A stretch of DNA of 64,000 bases from Bradyrhizobium iriomotense (GCF_030160715.1 NZ_BSOW01000017.1:124001-188000), one strand, 5' to 3'. Counted from the first letter of the stretch, positions 17,924 to 27,702 are shown. Made by a program: numbers and translations. The notes: generated by a model from the sequence alone, not told the origin.

Positions 17924-18229
17924 TCAGTGCCCCTTCTGCCCGCGCGGCGTCGTGGTACCGAGGTCGGTCGGACGCTCGATCTCGGCCTCGAACATGTCGA
18001 GGATCCGGCCAAGCGCCTCCTCCTCGCTCATATCGCTCTCACGCGCATAGGCGCGCGCGGCGTGGCGGGCGAGATCGACGAGCAGAAGGCCCCACATGTC
18101 GGGCTCCTCGAAGGCACGTTGGAACGCCATCGACAGCCCGCCGTCGAGCACGAACACGCGCAGAATCTCGATCGCGTCCTCGCGTCCAATCACGTCAGGC
18201 GGAAGTGGCTGTTCCTTGGGCCCTGCCAT
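17924..18229 (-). CDS. DUF5076 domain protein
   Basis: 101 residues, cytosolic, no signal or membrane segment. Contains DAIEILRVFVLDGGLSMA, EEPDMWGLLLVDLARHAARAYA and a C-terminal ILDMFEAEIERPTD, which I recognise as the DUF5076 pattern. The gene is 3 bp from pdhB and 2 bp from the deaminase, so it is in the PDH operon. From memory the family often neighbours PDH genes in Bradyrhizobium relatives; a PDH-related accessory role would be inference only. Confidence 0.75.
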   Translation of the reverse strand: MAGPKEQPLPPDVIGREDAIEILRVFVLDGGLSMAFQRAFEEPDMWGLLLVDLARHAARAYARESDMSEEEALGRILDMFEAEIERPTDLGTTTPRGQKGH

Positions 18230-18232
18230 GGT

Positions 18233-19612
<1,380 letters not shown>

Positions 19613-19625
19613 ATCGGCTCCAAAA

Positions 19626-19643
19626 AAAAGCTTGCGCGCTTTT
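19626..19643 (-). terminator. weak hairpin with T8 run between pdhA and pdhB
   Basis: Read on the minus strand, AAAAGC and GCTTTT pair around a GCGCAA loop and are followed by further T residues (eight in all), just before the pdhB ribosome-binding GGAG. The pairing starts in the pdhA stop codon. The stem is AU-rich and short, so this is at most a leaky attenuator; it may be chance. Confidence 0.3.
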
Positions 19644-20664
19644 AGCGGTAAACGTCGGTCCAGAGCTCGGCAGCATCCGGCTCGGGATCATGCTGGGCAA
19701 AGTCGGCGGAGGCGTTGACGATGTCGCGAACCTCGGCGTCGATCGCCTTCAGATCCTGCTCGCTCACCTTGGCGGCCAGGAGGCGGTTGCGCACCTGCTC
19801 GATCGGGTCCTGATCGTGGCGGACCTTCTCGACCTCCTCGCGCGTGCGGTATTTTGCAGGGTCCGACATCGAGTGGCCGCGGTAGCGGTAGGTCTGCATC
19901 TCCAGGATCACCGGCCCTTTGCCGGCGCGGCACCAGGCGACCGCTTCATCGGCCGCGGCCTTCACCGCGCGGACGTCCATGCCGTCGACCTGATGACCGG
20001 GGATGTTGAAGGACAGGCCGCGCTTGGAGAAGTCCTGCTGCGCCGAGGCGCGCGACACTGCCGTGCCCATGGCGTAGCGGTTGTTCTCGATGACGAAGAT
20101 CACCGGCAGCTTCCAGAGCTCTGCCATGTTGAAGCTCTCATAGACCTGGCCCTGGTTCGCCGCACCGTCGCCGAAATAGGTGACGGCGACGTTGTCGTTG
20201 CCGCGATAATGGTTGGCGAAGGCGAGACCCGCGCCGAGCGAGACCTGGGCGCCGACGATGCCGTGGCCGCCGTAAAACTTCTTCTCCACGCTGAACATGT
20301 GCATGGAGCCGCCCTTGCCCTTGGAATAGCCGCCGCGACGCCCGGTGAGTTCGGCCATGACGCCGTTGGCCTCCATGCCGGTGGCGAGCATGTGGCCGTG
20401 GTCACGATAGCCGGTGATGACCTGGTCGCCGTCCTTCAGCGCCATCTGCATGCCGACCACCACGGCCTCCTGGCCGATATAGAGGTGGCAGAAGCCGCCG
20501 ATCGCACCCATGCCGTAGAGCTGACCGGCCTTCTCCTCGAACCGCCGGATCAGGAGCATGTCGCGGAGCGCCTTGAGCTCCTGCTCTCTCGTGAATTCCG
20601 GGGGCGAACCGCCATTGGTCTTGTCTTGGGGAGCGCTTGCGGCGGCTTTCTTGGGTGCGGCCAT
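19642..20664 (-). CDS. pdhA: pyruvate dehydrogenase E1 alpha subunit
   Basis: 340 residues, ThDP-dependent; with PdhB it decarboxylates pyruvate and acetylates the lipoyl arm. The ThDP motif runs from GDGAANQGQVYE to NNRYAMGT, with GHGIVGAQVSLGAGLAFA before it. The phosphorylation-loop-like segment YRYRGHSMSDPAKYRTR is present. It starts with an Ala/Lys-rich leader (MAAPKKAAAS). First gene of the PDH operon; the 168-bp gap upstream should hold the promoter. Confidence 0.96.
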   Translation of the reverse strand: MAAPKKAAASAPQDKTNGGSPPEFTREQELKALRDMLLIRRFEEKAGQLYGMGAIGGFCHLYIGQEAVVVGMQMALKDGDQVITGYRDHGHMLATGMEANGVMAELTGRRGGYSKGKGGSMHMFSVEKKFYGGHGIVGAQVSLGAGLAFANHYRGNDNVAVTYFGDGAANQGQVYESFNMAELWKLPVIFVIENNRYAMGTAVSRASAQQDFSKRGLSFNIPGHQVDGMDVRAVKAAADEAVAWCRAGKGPVILEMQTYRYRGHSMSDPAKYRTREEVEKVRHDQDPIEQVRNRLLAAKVSEQDLKAIDAEVRDIVNASADFAQHDPEPDAAELWTDVYR

Positions 20665-20824
20665 TGGAATTCCGGGTCAGAGAAAACTAAGCCCTCTCTA
20701 ACCTAACTCAATCGCGTGTGAAAGCACCGCAGCGACATGGCGTGACATTCATTATGCCGCACTGCAACGTGACCGAAATATTGCAAAATCTTTGGCACCG
20801 ATCGGGCAACAATTGCTCCCCCGA

Positions 20825-20846
20825 AGCTGGGCTCACCAGCCCAGCT
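20825..20846 (-). terminator. hairpin spanning the GDPD stop codon
   Basis: AGCTGGGCT and AGCCCAGCT are perfect 9-bp inverted arms around four bases. The TGA of the phosphodiesterase gene lies at the junction of the left arm and the loop. No T run follows, so it may be a 3'-end stabilising or factor-assisted stop rather than a classical intrinsic terminator. Confidence 0.5.
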
Positions 20847-22218
20847 CTCGCAGATAGGCTGCGCGGGCGGCAACTCCGGTATGCGTGAAGTCGGTAAATA
20901 CCCCATCCACGCCGAGACGGAAGAATTTTAGATATTCAAGGCTTGGATCGCCGTGATAGTCGGCCGCCAGATACTTCTTCTCGTTTCGGAACGTGAAGAC
21001 GTGCACGAACAGGCCGAGCTTGTGCGCGTCGGCAACGAGGCTGGTTGCTTCCTGTGTCGAAGCCTGCGGCGTCGATCCCTTGTAGGGCGTGCCATCGGCG
21101 TTGCTGTCCTTCCATGGCGAGATCTTGAGCGGAACGATGTAAGGCTTCCACGGACCAATGCCGTCGGCATAGGTCTTGATCTCCGCAAGGCCCTCAGGGG
21201 TCAGCATCGCATCGTACAGGCGCGCATCACCCGAAGTCGTCCAGTCGAACGGACGCGAATTGGTGATGTTGTCATTGAGGACCTTGCCGGCCTTGAAGTC
21301 GACGCCGTTGCCATCGATGAGCTGGACCTGCCGCGTCTCCAGGCCGTGGCTGCGCATATATTTCAGGCTGCCGGGCTCGAAGCTCTGAACGAGGATAGGA
21401 GCTTCCTTCGAGTTGAGGCCGTTGTCCTTGATGATCTTGATCAGGGCATCCTCGAGCGGGTGGCTGCCGGGCGCGCCGCAGCCATTGGCGATCGCCTGGG
21501 CATTGTTCCAGGTCGGATTCTTGGTTTCCGGATAGACGAGGATGGGACGCCCCGTTTCCTTGCTCTTGGCCTTGGCGATGTCGATGATGTCCTGGAAACT
21601 GATGACCGGGAGCTTGCCGTTGAACACCTTCGGCCGTTCGTTGGCCGCGTCATAGGTGGTGCCGGCGATCCAGTCCTTCAGCTCGGCCATGGTGAAGTCG
21701 GTGATCGACCAATCATTGCTGTGGTCCTCGCCGTCCACGATCAGCGATTTAAGGACCGATTTGGGGTCGGACGGATTGGTGAGATCCGTGAGATAATCAG
21801 CAGGCGTGCTGGCGGAAGATGGGGCCTTGACGCGCACACCGGTCACCGTGCGCTTGCGGGCCGCGACCGCCGCATTGGTCTTCGCTACCTCGGCCACGTT
21901 GGTATTGTCGGCCAGCCAAGGGTTGTGACGTGCGACGAGTACACAATCCTTGGTGAGGTGCAGGTCCTCTTCGAGCGCGTCGGTTCCGAGGGCTGCGGCA
22001 AGGTCATACGAGGCCTCGGTCTCTTCAGGAACCAGCCCCGGCAGGCCGCGATGCCCGAGGATCAGTGGCGGCTTTCCGTCAAGGGTCAGGAAGTTCTTGG
22101 CGCCGGCTGGCGCCGAGCCGGTCTGTGCGAAGGCCATCGATGGCGGGAGGAACGCCAAAGCCGCGCCGAACAGCACCGCTCCAGCACGCAGATTCCGTCC
22201 TGAACGAGAGTTCTTCAT
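20833..22218 (-). CDS. glycerophosphodiester phosphodiesterase, periplasmic
   Basis: 461 residues; GGAGG precedes the ATG. The signal peptide is cleaved near MAFAQTGS. The GDPD TIM-barrel begins at LILGHRGLPGLVPEET (HR and E residues), then ALEEDLHLTKDCVLVARHNPW supplies the metal Glu/Asp and second His, and FSHTGVA-like FTDFTHTG closes the fold. It is longer than the 250-300 residue minimum, like the GlpQ-type periplasmic enzymes of about 350-450 residues. Predicted to release glycerol-3-phosphate from deacylated phospholipids. No glpT or ugp genes are adjacent. Confidence 0.88.
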   Translation of the reverse strand: MKNSRSGRNLRAGAVLFGAALAFLPPSMAFAQTGSAPAGAKNFLTLDGKPPLILGHRGLPGLVPEETEASYDLAAALGTDALEEDLHLTKDCVLVARHNPWLADNTNVAEVAKTNAAVAARKRTVTGVRVKAPSSASTPADYLTDLTNPSDPKSVLKSLIVDGEDHSNDWSITDFTMAELKDWIAGTTYDAANERPKVFNGKLPVISFQDIIDIAKAKSKETGRPILVYPETKNPTWNNAQAIANGCGAPGSHPLEDALIKIIKDNGLNSKEAPILVQSFEPGSLKYMRSHGLETRQVQLIDGNGVDFKAGKVLNDNITNSRPFDWTTSGDARLYDAMLTPEGLAEIKTYADGIGPWKPYIVPLKISPWKDSNADGTPYKGSTPQASTQEATSLVADAHKLGLFVHVFTFRNEKKYLAADYHGDPSLEYLKFFRLGVDGVFTDFTHTGVAARAAYLRELGW

Positions 22219-22418
22219 GGCCGAGCCTCCGTCTTTTGCCTGGCATCGCTTCGAATGCCACTAGCGCCAAGCTGAATGGATCGGCGCTCTCGTCTTCTTG
22301 TCTCAATTTTCTGACAGACGGATGACGGCGGGCTGGGTCGACAAAAGCTGCTGTGATGCACAGGGCATGCGCGGATCGGCGATCCAGAAGCGTTGGCATT
22401 TATCGCATAGTTCGGAGC

Positions 22419-22442
22419 GGGCGGCGCAAGGTCGCGCCGCCC
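22419..22442 (-). terminator. strong GC hairpin after the aldehyde dehydrogenase gene
   Basis: GGGCGGCGC and GCGCCGCCC form a perfect 9-bp stem with a 6-base loop, 10 bases past the stop codon on the minus strand. No T run follows. Likely a transcription end for the upstream dehydrogenase gene. Confidence 0.5.
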
Positions 22443-22451
22443 TTCCGACGA

Positions 22452-23969
22452 TCAGAAGAAGCCGAGCTTCTTCGGGCTGTAGCTGACCAGGAGGTTCTTG
22501 GTCTGCTGATAGTGATCGAGCATCATCTTGTGGGTCTCGCGGCCGACCCCCGATTGCTTGTAGCCGCCGAATGCCGCATGCGCGGGATAGGCGTGGTAGC
22601 AGTTGGTCCACACCCGGCCTGCCTGGATGGCGCGGCCGAAGCGGTAGCAGCGGTTGGCATCGCGGCTCCAGACACCCGCTCCCAAGCCATAGAGCGTGTC
22701 GTTGGCGATCGCGAGCGCCTCCTCATCGGTCTTGAAGGTCGTGACCGACACGACGGGCCCGAAGATCTCCTCCTGGAAGATCCGCATCTTGTTGTGGCCC
22801 TGGAACACGGTCGGCTGGACGTAGTAGCCGCTGGCGAGATCACCACCGAGGCTGGCGCGGCCACCGCCGGCCAGGACCTTCGCCCCTTCCTTCTTGCCGA
22901 TGTCGATATAGGAAAGAATTTTCTCCAACTGCTCGCCGGAGGCCTGGGCGCCAATCATCGTGTCGCCATCGCGCGGGTCGCCCTGCTTGATCGCGCCGAC
23001 GCGCTTGAGCGCCCGTTCCATGAAACGATCGTAGATGTCCTCGTGCACCAGCGCCCGGCTCGGACAGGTGCAGACCTCGCCCTGGTTCAGCGCGAACATC
23101 ACAAAACCTTCGATCGCCTTGTCGAAGAAGTCGTCGTCTTCGGCGGTGACGTCCTTGAAGAAGATGTTGGGCGATTTGCCGCCAAGCTCGAGCGTGACGG
23201 GAATAAGGTTCTGGCTGGCATATTGCATGATCAGCCGGCCCGTCGTGGTCTCGCCGGTGAAGGCGATCTTGGCAATACGCGGGCTGGACGCGAGCGGCTT
23301 GCCGGCCTCCACGCCAAAACCGTTGACGATGTTGAGGACGCCGGGCGGCAGGAGGTCGCCGACGATCTCGGCCCAGACCATGATCGAGGCCGGCGTCTGC
23401 TCTGCGGGCTTGAGCACCACGCAATTGCCCGCGGCGAGCGCGGGCGCGAGCTTCCAGCACGCCATCAGCAGCGGGAAGTTCCAGGGGATGATCTGGCCGA
23501 CGACGCCGAGCGGCTCATGGAAATGATAGGCGATGGTGTCGTGGTCGATCTCGCCGATCGAGCCTTCCTGGGCCCGCACGACGCCGGCGAAGTAGCGGAA
23601 GTGATCGATCGCGAGCGGCAGGTCGGCGGCGCGGGTCTCGCGGATCGGCTTGCCGTTGTCCCAGGTCTCGGCGATCGCGAGCCGCTCGAGATTCTCTTCC
23701 ATCCGGTCGGCGATCTTGTTCAGGATCGCGGCGCGCTCGGCGACGCTGGTGCGTCCCCAGGCGGCCTTGGCGGCGTGCGCGGCGTCGAGCGCGGCTTCGA
23801 CGTCCTGGTGATCGGAGCGCGCGATCTTGCAGACGACCTGACCGTTCACAGGCGAGGCGTTGTCAAAATACTTGCCGGAGTGTGGGGCGACGAATTTGCC
23901 GCCGATGAAATTGTCGTAGCGAGCGGCGAAGGGAACTTGTGTGACGTTGAGAAATTCGACCTTATTCAT
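22452..23969 (-). CDS. NAD-dependent aldehyde dehydrogenase (ExaC/AldA-type)
   Basis: 505 residues from the ATG of MNKVEFLNVTQ, 6 nt after GGGAG; the longer frame has no conserved leader. The ALDH fold is complete: IIPWNFPLLMACWKLAPALA, FTGETTTGR, catalytic Glu in TLELGGKSPN and catalytic Cys in NQGEVCTCPSR, then EIFGPVVSV and the C-terminal SYSPKKLGFF. The length and the C-terminal tail fit the acetaldehyde/aldehyde dehydrogenases near alcohol-oxidation regulons. The preceding gene on the same strand encodes a GAF-Fis regulator, a likely controller. A palindromic repeat separates the two. Confidence 0.92.
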   Translation of the reverse strand: MNKVEFLNVTQVPFAARYDNFIGGKFVAPHSGKYFDNASPVNGQVVCKIARSDHQDVEAALDAAHAAKAAWGRTSVAERAAILNKIADRMEENLERLAIAETWDNGKPIRETRAADLPLAIDHFRYFAGVVRAQEGSIGEIDHDTIAYHFHEPLGVVGQIIPWNFPLLMACWKLAPALAAGNCVVLKPAEQTPASIMVWAEIVGDLLPPGVLNIVNGFGVEAGKPLASSPRIAKIAFTGETTTGRLIMQYASQNLIPVTLELGGKSPNIFFKDVTAEDDDFFDKAIEGFVMFALNQGEVCTCPSRALVHEDIYDRFMERALKRVGAIKQGDPRDGDTMIGAQASGEQLEKILSYIDIGKKEGAKVLAGGGRASLGGDLASGYYVQPTVFQGHNKMRIFQEEIFGPVVSVTTFKTDEEALAIANDTLYGLGAGVWSRDANRCYRFGRAIQAGRVWTNCYHAYPAHAAFGGYKQSGVGRETHKMMLDHYQQTKNLLVSYSPKKLGFF

Positions 23970-24138
23970 GTTCACTCCCGATGTTGCTGTTTGCGCGATC
24001 GTCGTGTGTTCACGACTTGCGCAGACGATGAAGCGGGAGGCGTTTTCTGTCAGCCCATGCGGAAACGATGGTCGCGCCGACCTGTCGCAGTTCTGCGACA
24101 AGTGATGCAGCCGCACATGATGCGGCCACACATACCGA

Positions 24139-24249
24139 CCTCATCCTAAGGAGCGCGCCTTAGCGCGCGTCTCGAAGGATGGACGCGGGCAATAGCCGGG
24201 CCTGCATGGTTCGAGACGGCCGCTTCGCGGCCTCCTCACCATGAGGGTC
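24139..24249. repeat. interspersed repeat CCTCATCCTAAGGAG..., copy 1
   Basis: CCTCATCCTAAGGAGCGCGC...GTCTCGAAGGATGG and GGTTCGAGACGGCC...CCTCCTCACCATGAGG are the arms of a long imperfect palindrome. An inverted copy lies at 25833-25942. The element fills most of the 310-bp gap between the dehydrogenase and its neighbouring regulator. Confidence 0.8.
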
Positions 24250-24279
24250 TGAAAGGGAGCGCGGGAGAAGAGCGAGCGC

Positions 24280-25245
24280 TCAGTGCTTCAGCTCGAAGCG
24301 CTTGAGCTTTCGGTGCAGCGTGGCGCGGCTGACGCCGAGGGCCTTGGCGGCGGCGGAAACATTGCCGCCCGCGCGCAACAGCGCCCGCTGTAAGACCGCG
24401 CGCTGGCCACCTGCGAGATGGTCGCGCGCCGTATCGCCACCGAGAAGATCGGCTGCGGGCACCGGCTGCAGCGGGCGGCCGGGCGCGATTCCAAGTCCGA
24501 CCCGGGCGGACCTTGTCGCACCTATCACGAGATCATCGCCATCGACCGCGACGAGGCCGCCGCAATGGCCGTCGGCTGGCGGCGTCAGCACGATGCGGGC
24601 ATCGGCAAAGGCGTTGCGGAACAGATCGGCCTCGATGCGTTTTGCGGCTTCGCCCGCGGCGAGCGCGATCAGATTGGCGAAGGCGTCGGTGCGGTCGGCG
24701 CGGCAGGAGGAGACGTCGAGCACGCCGGCCAGCATCCCGTCATGATCGTAGATCGGGACAGCGGTGCAGCTCAGAAGCGTGTTGCGGGTGAAGAAATGCT
24801 GGTCGCGGTCGATGGTCAGCGGCCGCTGCTCGACGAGGCACGTGCCGATGCCGTTGGTGCCCTCATGCTCCTCGCTCCAGAGCGCGCCGGTCCACAGGCC
24901 CCAGGATTGAAACGTGGGATCGTCAGCCGGCGTGCCGCGACGATCGACCGGAATGCCCTCGCGATCGGCGAGCAGCACACAGCAGCCGGCAGCGCCGACC
25001 GCTTGATAAAGCCGGTCCATTGCGCCCTGGGCAGCACTGAGCAATGGCGCGATCCGCTGGCGTGCATGGTGCAGCTCGGCGTCGCTGAGCCGGACCGGCG
25101 GCCTGCGGCCCGCCGGATCGAGATGATGCAATCGGGAGGAACGGCACCACGACGCCACGAGCGCGGAGCGTGCCGCCTGGCCTGACGCGATGGCGGCCTC
25201 GACGCGGGCCGCGTGATGTCCAAGCGCTTGCGCTTGCCCATTCAT
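24280..25245 (-). CDS. GAF-domain regulator with Fis-type HTH, lacking the AAA+ domain
   Basis: 321 residues from the ATG 8 nt after GGAGG (an adjacent GTG is also possible). The N-terminal part resembles AcoR-family activators: ASWCRSSRLHHLDPAGRRPP, then a GAF domain (about 75-205) with EEHEGTNGIGTCLVEQRPL and HFFTRNTLLSCTAVPIYD. The C-terminus is a Fis HTH (LQRALLRAGGNVSAAAKALGVSRATLHRKLKRF). The central sigma-54-activating ATPase (GAFTGA, Walker A) is absent, so it cannot act as a classical sigma-54 activator. Probably controls the downstream aldehyde dehydrogenase. Confidence 0.85.
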   Translation of the reverse strand: MNGQAQALGHHAARVEAAIASGQAARSALVASWCRSSRLHHLDPAGRRPPVRLSDAELHHARQRIAPLLSAAQGAMDRLYQAVGAAGCCVLLADREGIPVDRRGTPADDPTFQSWGLWTGALWSEEHEGTNGIGTCLVEQRPLTIDRDQHFFTRNTLLSCTAVPIYDHDGMLAGVLDVSSCRADRTDAFANLIALAAGEAAKRIEADLFRNAFADARIVLTPPADGHCGGLVAVDGDDLVIGATRSARVGLGIAPGRPLQPVPAADLLGGDTARDHLAGGQRAVLQRALLRAGGNVSAAAKALGVSRATLHRKLKRFELKH

Positions 25246-25457
25246 CACTGTTTCCTCCGGATGGCAGTCTAGATCCTGCCGGCGCTGCCCGATTGATCTC
25301 TGTCAATCCTCAAATGCAGCGCGCAGGAAGGCATGTACCCGTGGCAGTGGCGCCGTCAAGACGAGAGCACGCCCCACAATTACGACCTTCGACATAGGCG
25401 GAGCCGGCCCTGCTGACGATCAGCAGATGCTTCGATTTCTGAGAATGTGCGGACTGA

Positions 25458-25775
25458 CTAGTTCGAAGTATTCATCCGCACGAGGTCGTGCGGATTGACG
25501 AACTGGAGCTGGAAGCGCGCCCGCTCGTCCAGCATGTCGGGGTCGATCTTTTCGGAACGCAACAGCGACACGCGCTGCTCGCCCTCGGCGCGCTCGCGCT
25601 TCAACCGCGCGAGCTCGCTCGTCAGCGCGATGATTTCCTGGTCGAGCTCCTGGCGGGCGTTGAGGCCGTATTTGCCGGTATAGGCATTGATGCCGAAATA
25701 GCCGACGATCGCGGCCGCCATGGCGTAGAGGGCAAGGCCGGTCAGGATAGATTTCAGGCGCGCACGGGTGACCAT
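25458..25775 (-). CDS. ftsB: septum formation initiator, FtsB/DivIC family
   Basis: 105 residues from the ATG of MVTRARLKS; an in-frame TTG three codons earlier is an alternative. One membrane helix (about 12-32) is followed by a periplasmic coiled coil (about 35-75: RQELDQEIIALTSELARLKRERAE) and a short C-terminal domain with DPDMLDERARFQL. This is the FtsB layout, a divisome subunit that pairs with FtsL and FtsQ. Its place between eno and pdhA is a conserved alphaproteobacterial context, although several accessory genes now separate them. Confidence 0.88.
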   Translation of the reverse strand: MVTRARLKSILTGLALYAMAAAIVGYFGINAYTGKYGLNARQELDQEIIALTSELARLKRERAEGEQRVSLLRSEKIDPDMLDERARFQLQFVNPHDLVRMNTSN

Positions 25776-25832
25776 GTCCGGCAAGATGGGACAGGTTGGT
25801 TAAGGGAGTGCTAATTCCCCGCCGGGCCGCCA

Positions 25833-25942
25833 GACCCTCATGGTGAGGAGGCGCGAAGCGCCGTCTCGAACCATGAAGGCCCGGCTATTCTCTACGCGGC
25901 CATCCTTCGAGACGCTTGCTTCGCAAACTCCTCAGGATGAGG
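25833..25942. repeat. interspersed repeat CCTCATCCTGAGG..., copy 2, inverted
   Basis: ACCCTCATGGTGAGGAGGC...GTCTCGAACCATG and CCATCCTTCGAGACG...CTCCTCAGGATGAGGA are the arms. It is the same family as 24139-24249 in opposite orientation, so the two copies bracket the GAF-Fis regulator and ftsB. Confidence 0.8.
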
Positions 25943-25971
25943 ACTTTCGACGTGGCCGCGGGGACTGAACG

Positions 25972-26523
25972 TCAGCCCTGGTTCTTCGCGACGTGCGCGG
26001 CGAAGGCGTCGATGTATTGCTGAAGGACCGTCTTCAGCGAGTCCTTGGTCAGGTTGCCCGCGGCGTCAAAGGCGTCGCCGACGCCGTTCAGGTAGATCTC
26101 CGGCTGCTGGAGGATCGAGCCGGCGATGCCGGGCAGGATGTTCTGAAGGTGCTTTGCGGCGCTGACGCCACCGAGCGGGCCCGGCGAGTTGGAGATGATG
26201 CCGACCGGCTTGCCGTTGAACGAGCTCTTGCCATAGGGGCGCGAGGCGACGTCGATGGCGTTCTTGAGGACACCCGGGATCGAACGATTGTACTCGGGCG
26301 TAATGAACAGCACGCCGTTCGACTTCTGGAGCTTTTCGCGGAAGGCGAGCCAGTCGGCCGGGGGAGCTGCTTCCAGGTCCTGGTTGAAGAACGAGACGCC
26401 GGCGGGCGTGACCACCTCGAGCGAAAGCGAGGCAGGGGCGAGCTTTGCGAGCGCGTTGGCGATCTTGAGCGAAAAGCTCTCCTTGCGCAGGCTGCCGACG
26501 AGAGTGACGATCTGATGGGCCAT
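25972..26523 (-). CDS. NADPH-dependent FMN reductase family protein
   Basis: 183 residues from the ATG of MAHQIVTLVGSLRKESFS, preceded by AAGGAC. The flavodoxin-like fold shows the FMN phosphate loop GSLRKESFS (residues 9-17), then LFITPEYNRSIPGVLKNAIDVASR and NSPGPLGGVSAAKHL, characteristic of the ChrR/YieF-type quinone or azo reductases. Predicted to reduce quinones or other electrophiles with NAD(P)H. The physiological substrate cannot be read from sequence. It follows the metallo-hydrolase gene by 183 bp. Confidence 0.9.
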   Translation of the reverse strand: MAHQIVTLVGSLRKESFSLKIANALAKLAPASLSLEVVTPAGVSFFNQDLEAAPPADWLAFREKLQKSNGVLFITPEYNRSIPGVLKNAIDVASRPYGKSSFNGKPVGIISNSPGPLGGVSAAKHLQNILPGIAGSILQQPEIYLNGVGDAFDAAGNLTKDSLKTVLQQYIDAFAAHVAKNQG

Positions 26524-26659
26524 GGGTTGTCCTTGAACCTTAAGCGGGAAACAGGCCCGCGCACTTAATCCACCTCCGCGAGAGGATGCAAGTGCATGAA
26601 CCGTTTCGATTTGGAAACGCAGCGTTTCGCGAAAGCAACCGTTCGCCCAAAATAATCGA

Positions 26660-26675
26660 GCCGCCAAGCGGCGGC
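26660..26675 (-). terminator. probable intrinsic terminator after the MBL-fold gene
   Basis: GCCGCC and GGCGGC pair with a four-base loop; on the minus strand they are followed by TCGATTATTTTGG, a moderate T tract. It lies 32 bases past the hydrolase stop codon. Confidence 0.45.
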
Positions 26676-26706
26676 CCGATCAACTGACGCGACAAACCGA
26701 AGCCGA

Positions 26707-27702
26707 TCAGATCGTCGGATTCCAGGCCGACGGGATCAGGCGATATTTGGCGCCGTCCTTCTCGACATGGCCGACCGACGGGAAGGTGAAGTGGAAGCCG
26801 ACCACCGTCGCCTTCTCCGCCGCCGCCATGTCGTAGAACTTGTGGCGGGTCTCCTGCGCCATCGCGGCGTCGGTGTCGAACACCACATGCCAATCCGGAT
26901 TGCGCAGGAAGAATTCCGGGATGTTGGTGACGTCGGACTGGATCAGGACCTTGGCATTGCCCGAGGCAACCGCGAACGACGTGTGACCGGGGGTATGGCC
27001 CGGCGTCGCGATCGAGGTGATGCCCGGCGCGACCTCCTTGCCCCACTCGTACTTCGTCACCTTGGACTCGATGCCGGCAAAAGTCTTCTTCACGTTGGCG
27101 AAGTAGTTCTTCATCATGTCGTTGGACGCCTTGGCGGCGTTGTCGTCGCTCGCCCAGAACTCCCAATCCTTGGCCGGCACCATGATCTCGGCGTTCGGGA
27201 ACGCGATCGAGCCGTCCGCCGCACGGATGCCGTTGGTGTGATCGGGGTGCAGATGCGAGAGCAGGACGACGTCGATGCTCTTGGGATCGACGCCGGCAGC
27301 CGCGAGGTTTTGCAGCGTACGACCGACCGCGCCCTTGCTCGGCTCGAGATTGGCAACGCCGTTGCCGGTGTCGATCAGCACGAGCTTGGAGCCGGTGTTG
27401 ATGAGCTGCGGGTTGAAGGGAACCGTCACCATGCCCTTCGGCATGTAGGCCGCATCGCCCGCGGCCAGTGCCTCCTCCTTCGGCACGTTGGTGACGAACT
27501 TGTCGGGCATCGGGAAGGTGCGCGCCCCGTCGTTGATCGAGGTGCATTCGAAGGAGCCGACCTTGTAGCGGTAGAAGCCCGGCGCCTGGGTGCCGGCTTG
27601 CGGCACCGCGGCATTAGCGGGCGTCGTGCCCAGGCGCGAAAAGCTGGCCGCACCGAGGGCGGCGGCGCCGGCAAGCAGGTGACGGCGGTTGAGTTCGGTC
27701 AT
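26707..27702 (-). CDS. Tat-exported MBL-fold metallo-hydrolase
   Basis: 331 residues from the ATG of MTELNRRHLLAG, 8 nt after AAGGGGA. The twin-arginine signal (NRRHLLAGAAALGAASF) is cleaved near PANA, so a folded metalloprotein is exported. The metallo-beta-lactamase motif HLHPDH is present, with later metal ligands in TPGHTPGHTSF and DVTNIPEF. Similar periplasmic enzymes include lactonases and alkyl-sulfatase-like hydrolases; the substrate is not predictable. It heads a possible minus-strand pair with the FMN reductase. Confidence 0.88.
   Translation of the reverse strand: MTELNRRHLLAGAAALGAASFSRLGTTPANAAVPQAGTQAPGFYRYKVGSFECTSINDGARTFPMPDKFVTNVPKEEALAAGDAAYMPKGMVTVPFNPQLINTGSKLVLIDTGNGVANLEPSKGAVGRTLQNLAAAGVDPKSIDVVLLSHLHPDHTNGIRAADGSIAFPNAEIMVPAKDWEFWASDDNAAKASNDMMKNYFANVKKTFAGIESKVTKYEWGKEVAPGITSIATPGHTPGHTSFAVASGNAKVLIQSDVTNIPEFFLRNPDWHVVFDTDAAMAQETRHKFYDMAAAEKATVVGFHFTFPSVGHVEKDGAKYRLIPSAWNPTI

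Noticed and set aside
22353..24149. 598-codon plus-strand open frame opposite the aldehyde dehydrogenase
   Set aside because: Antisense of a complete ALDH gene with all active-site residues; no independent protein features.
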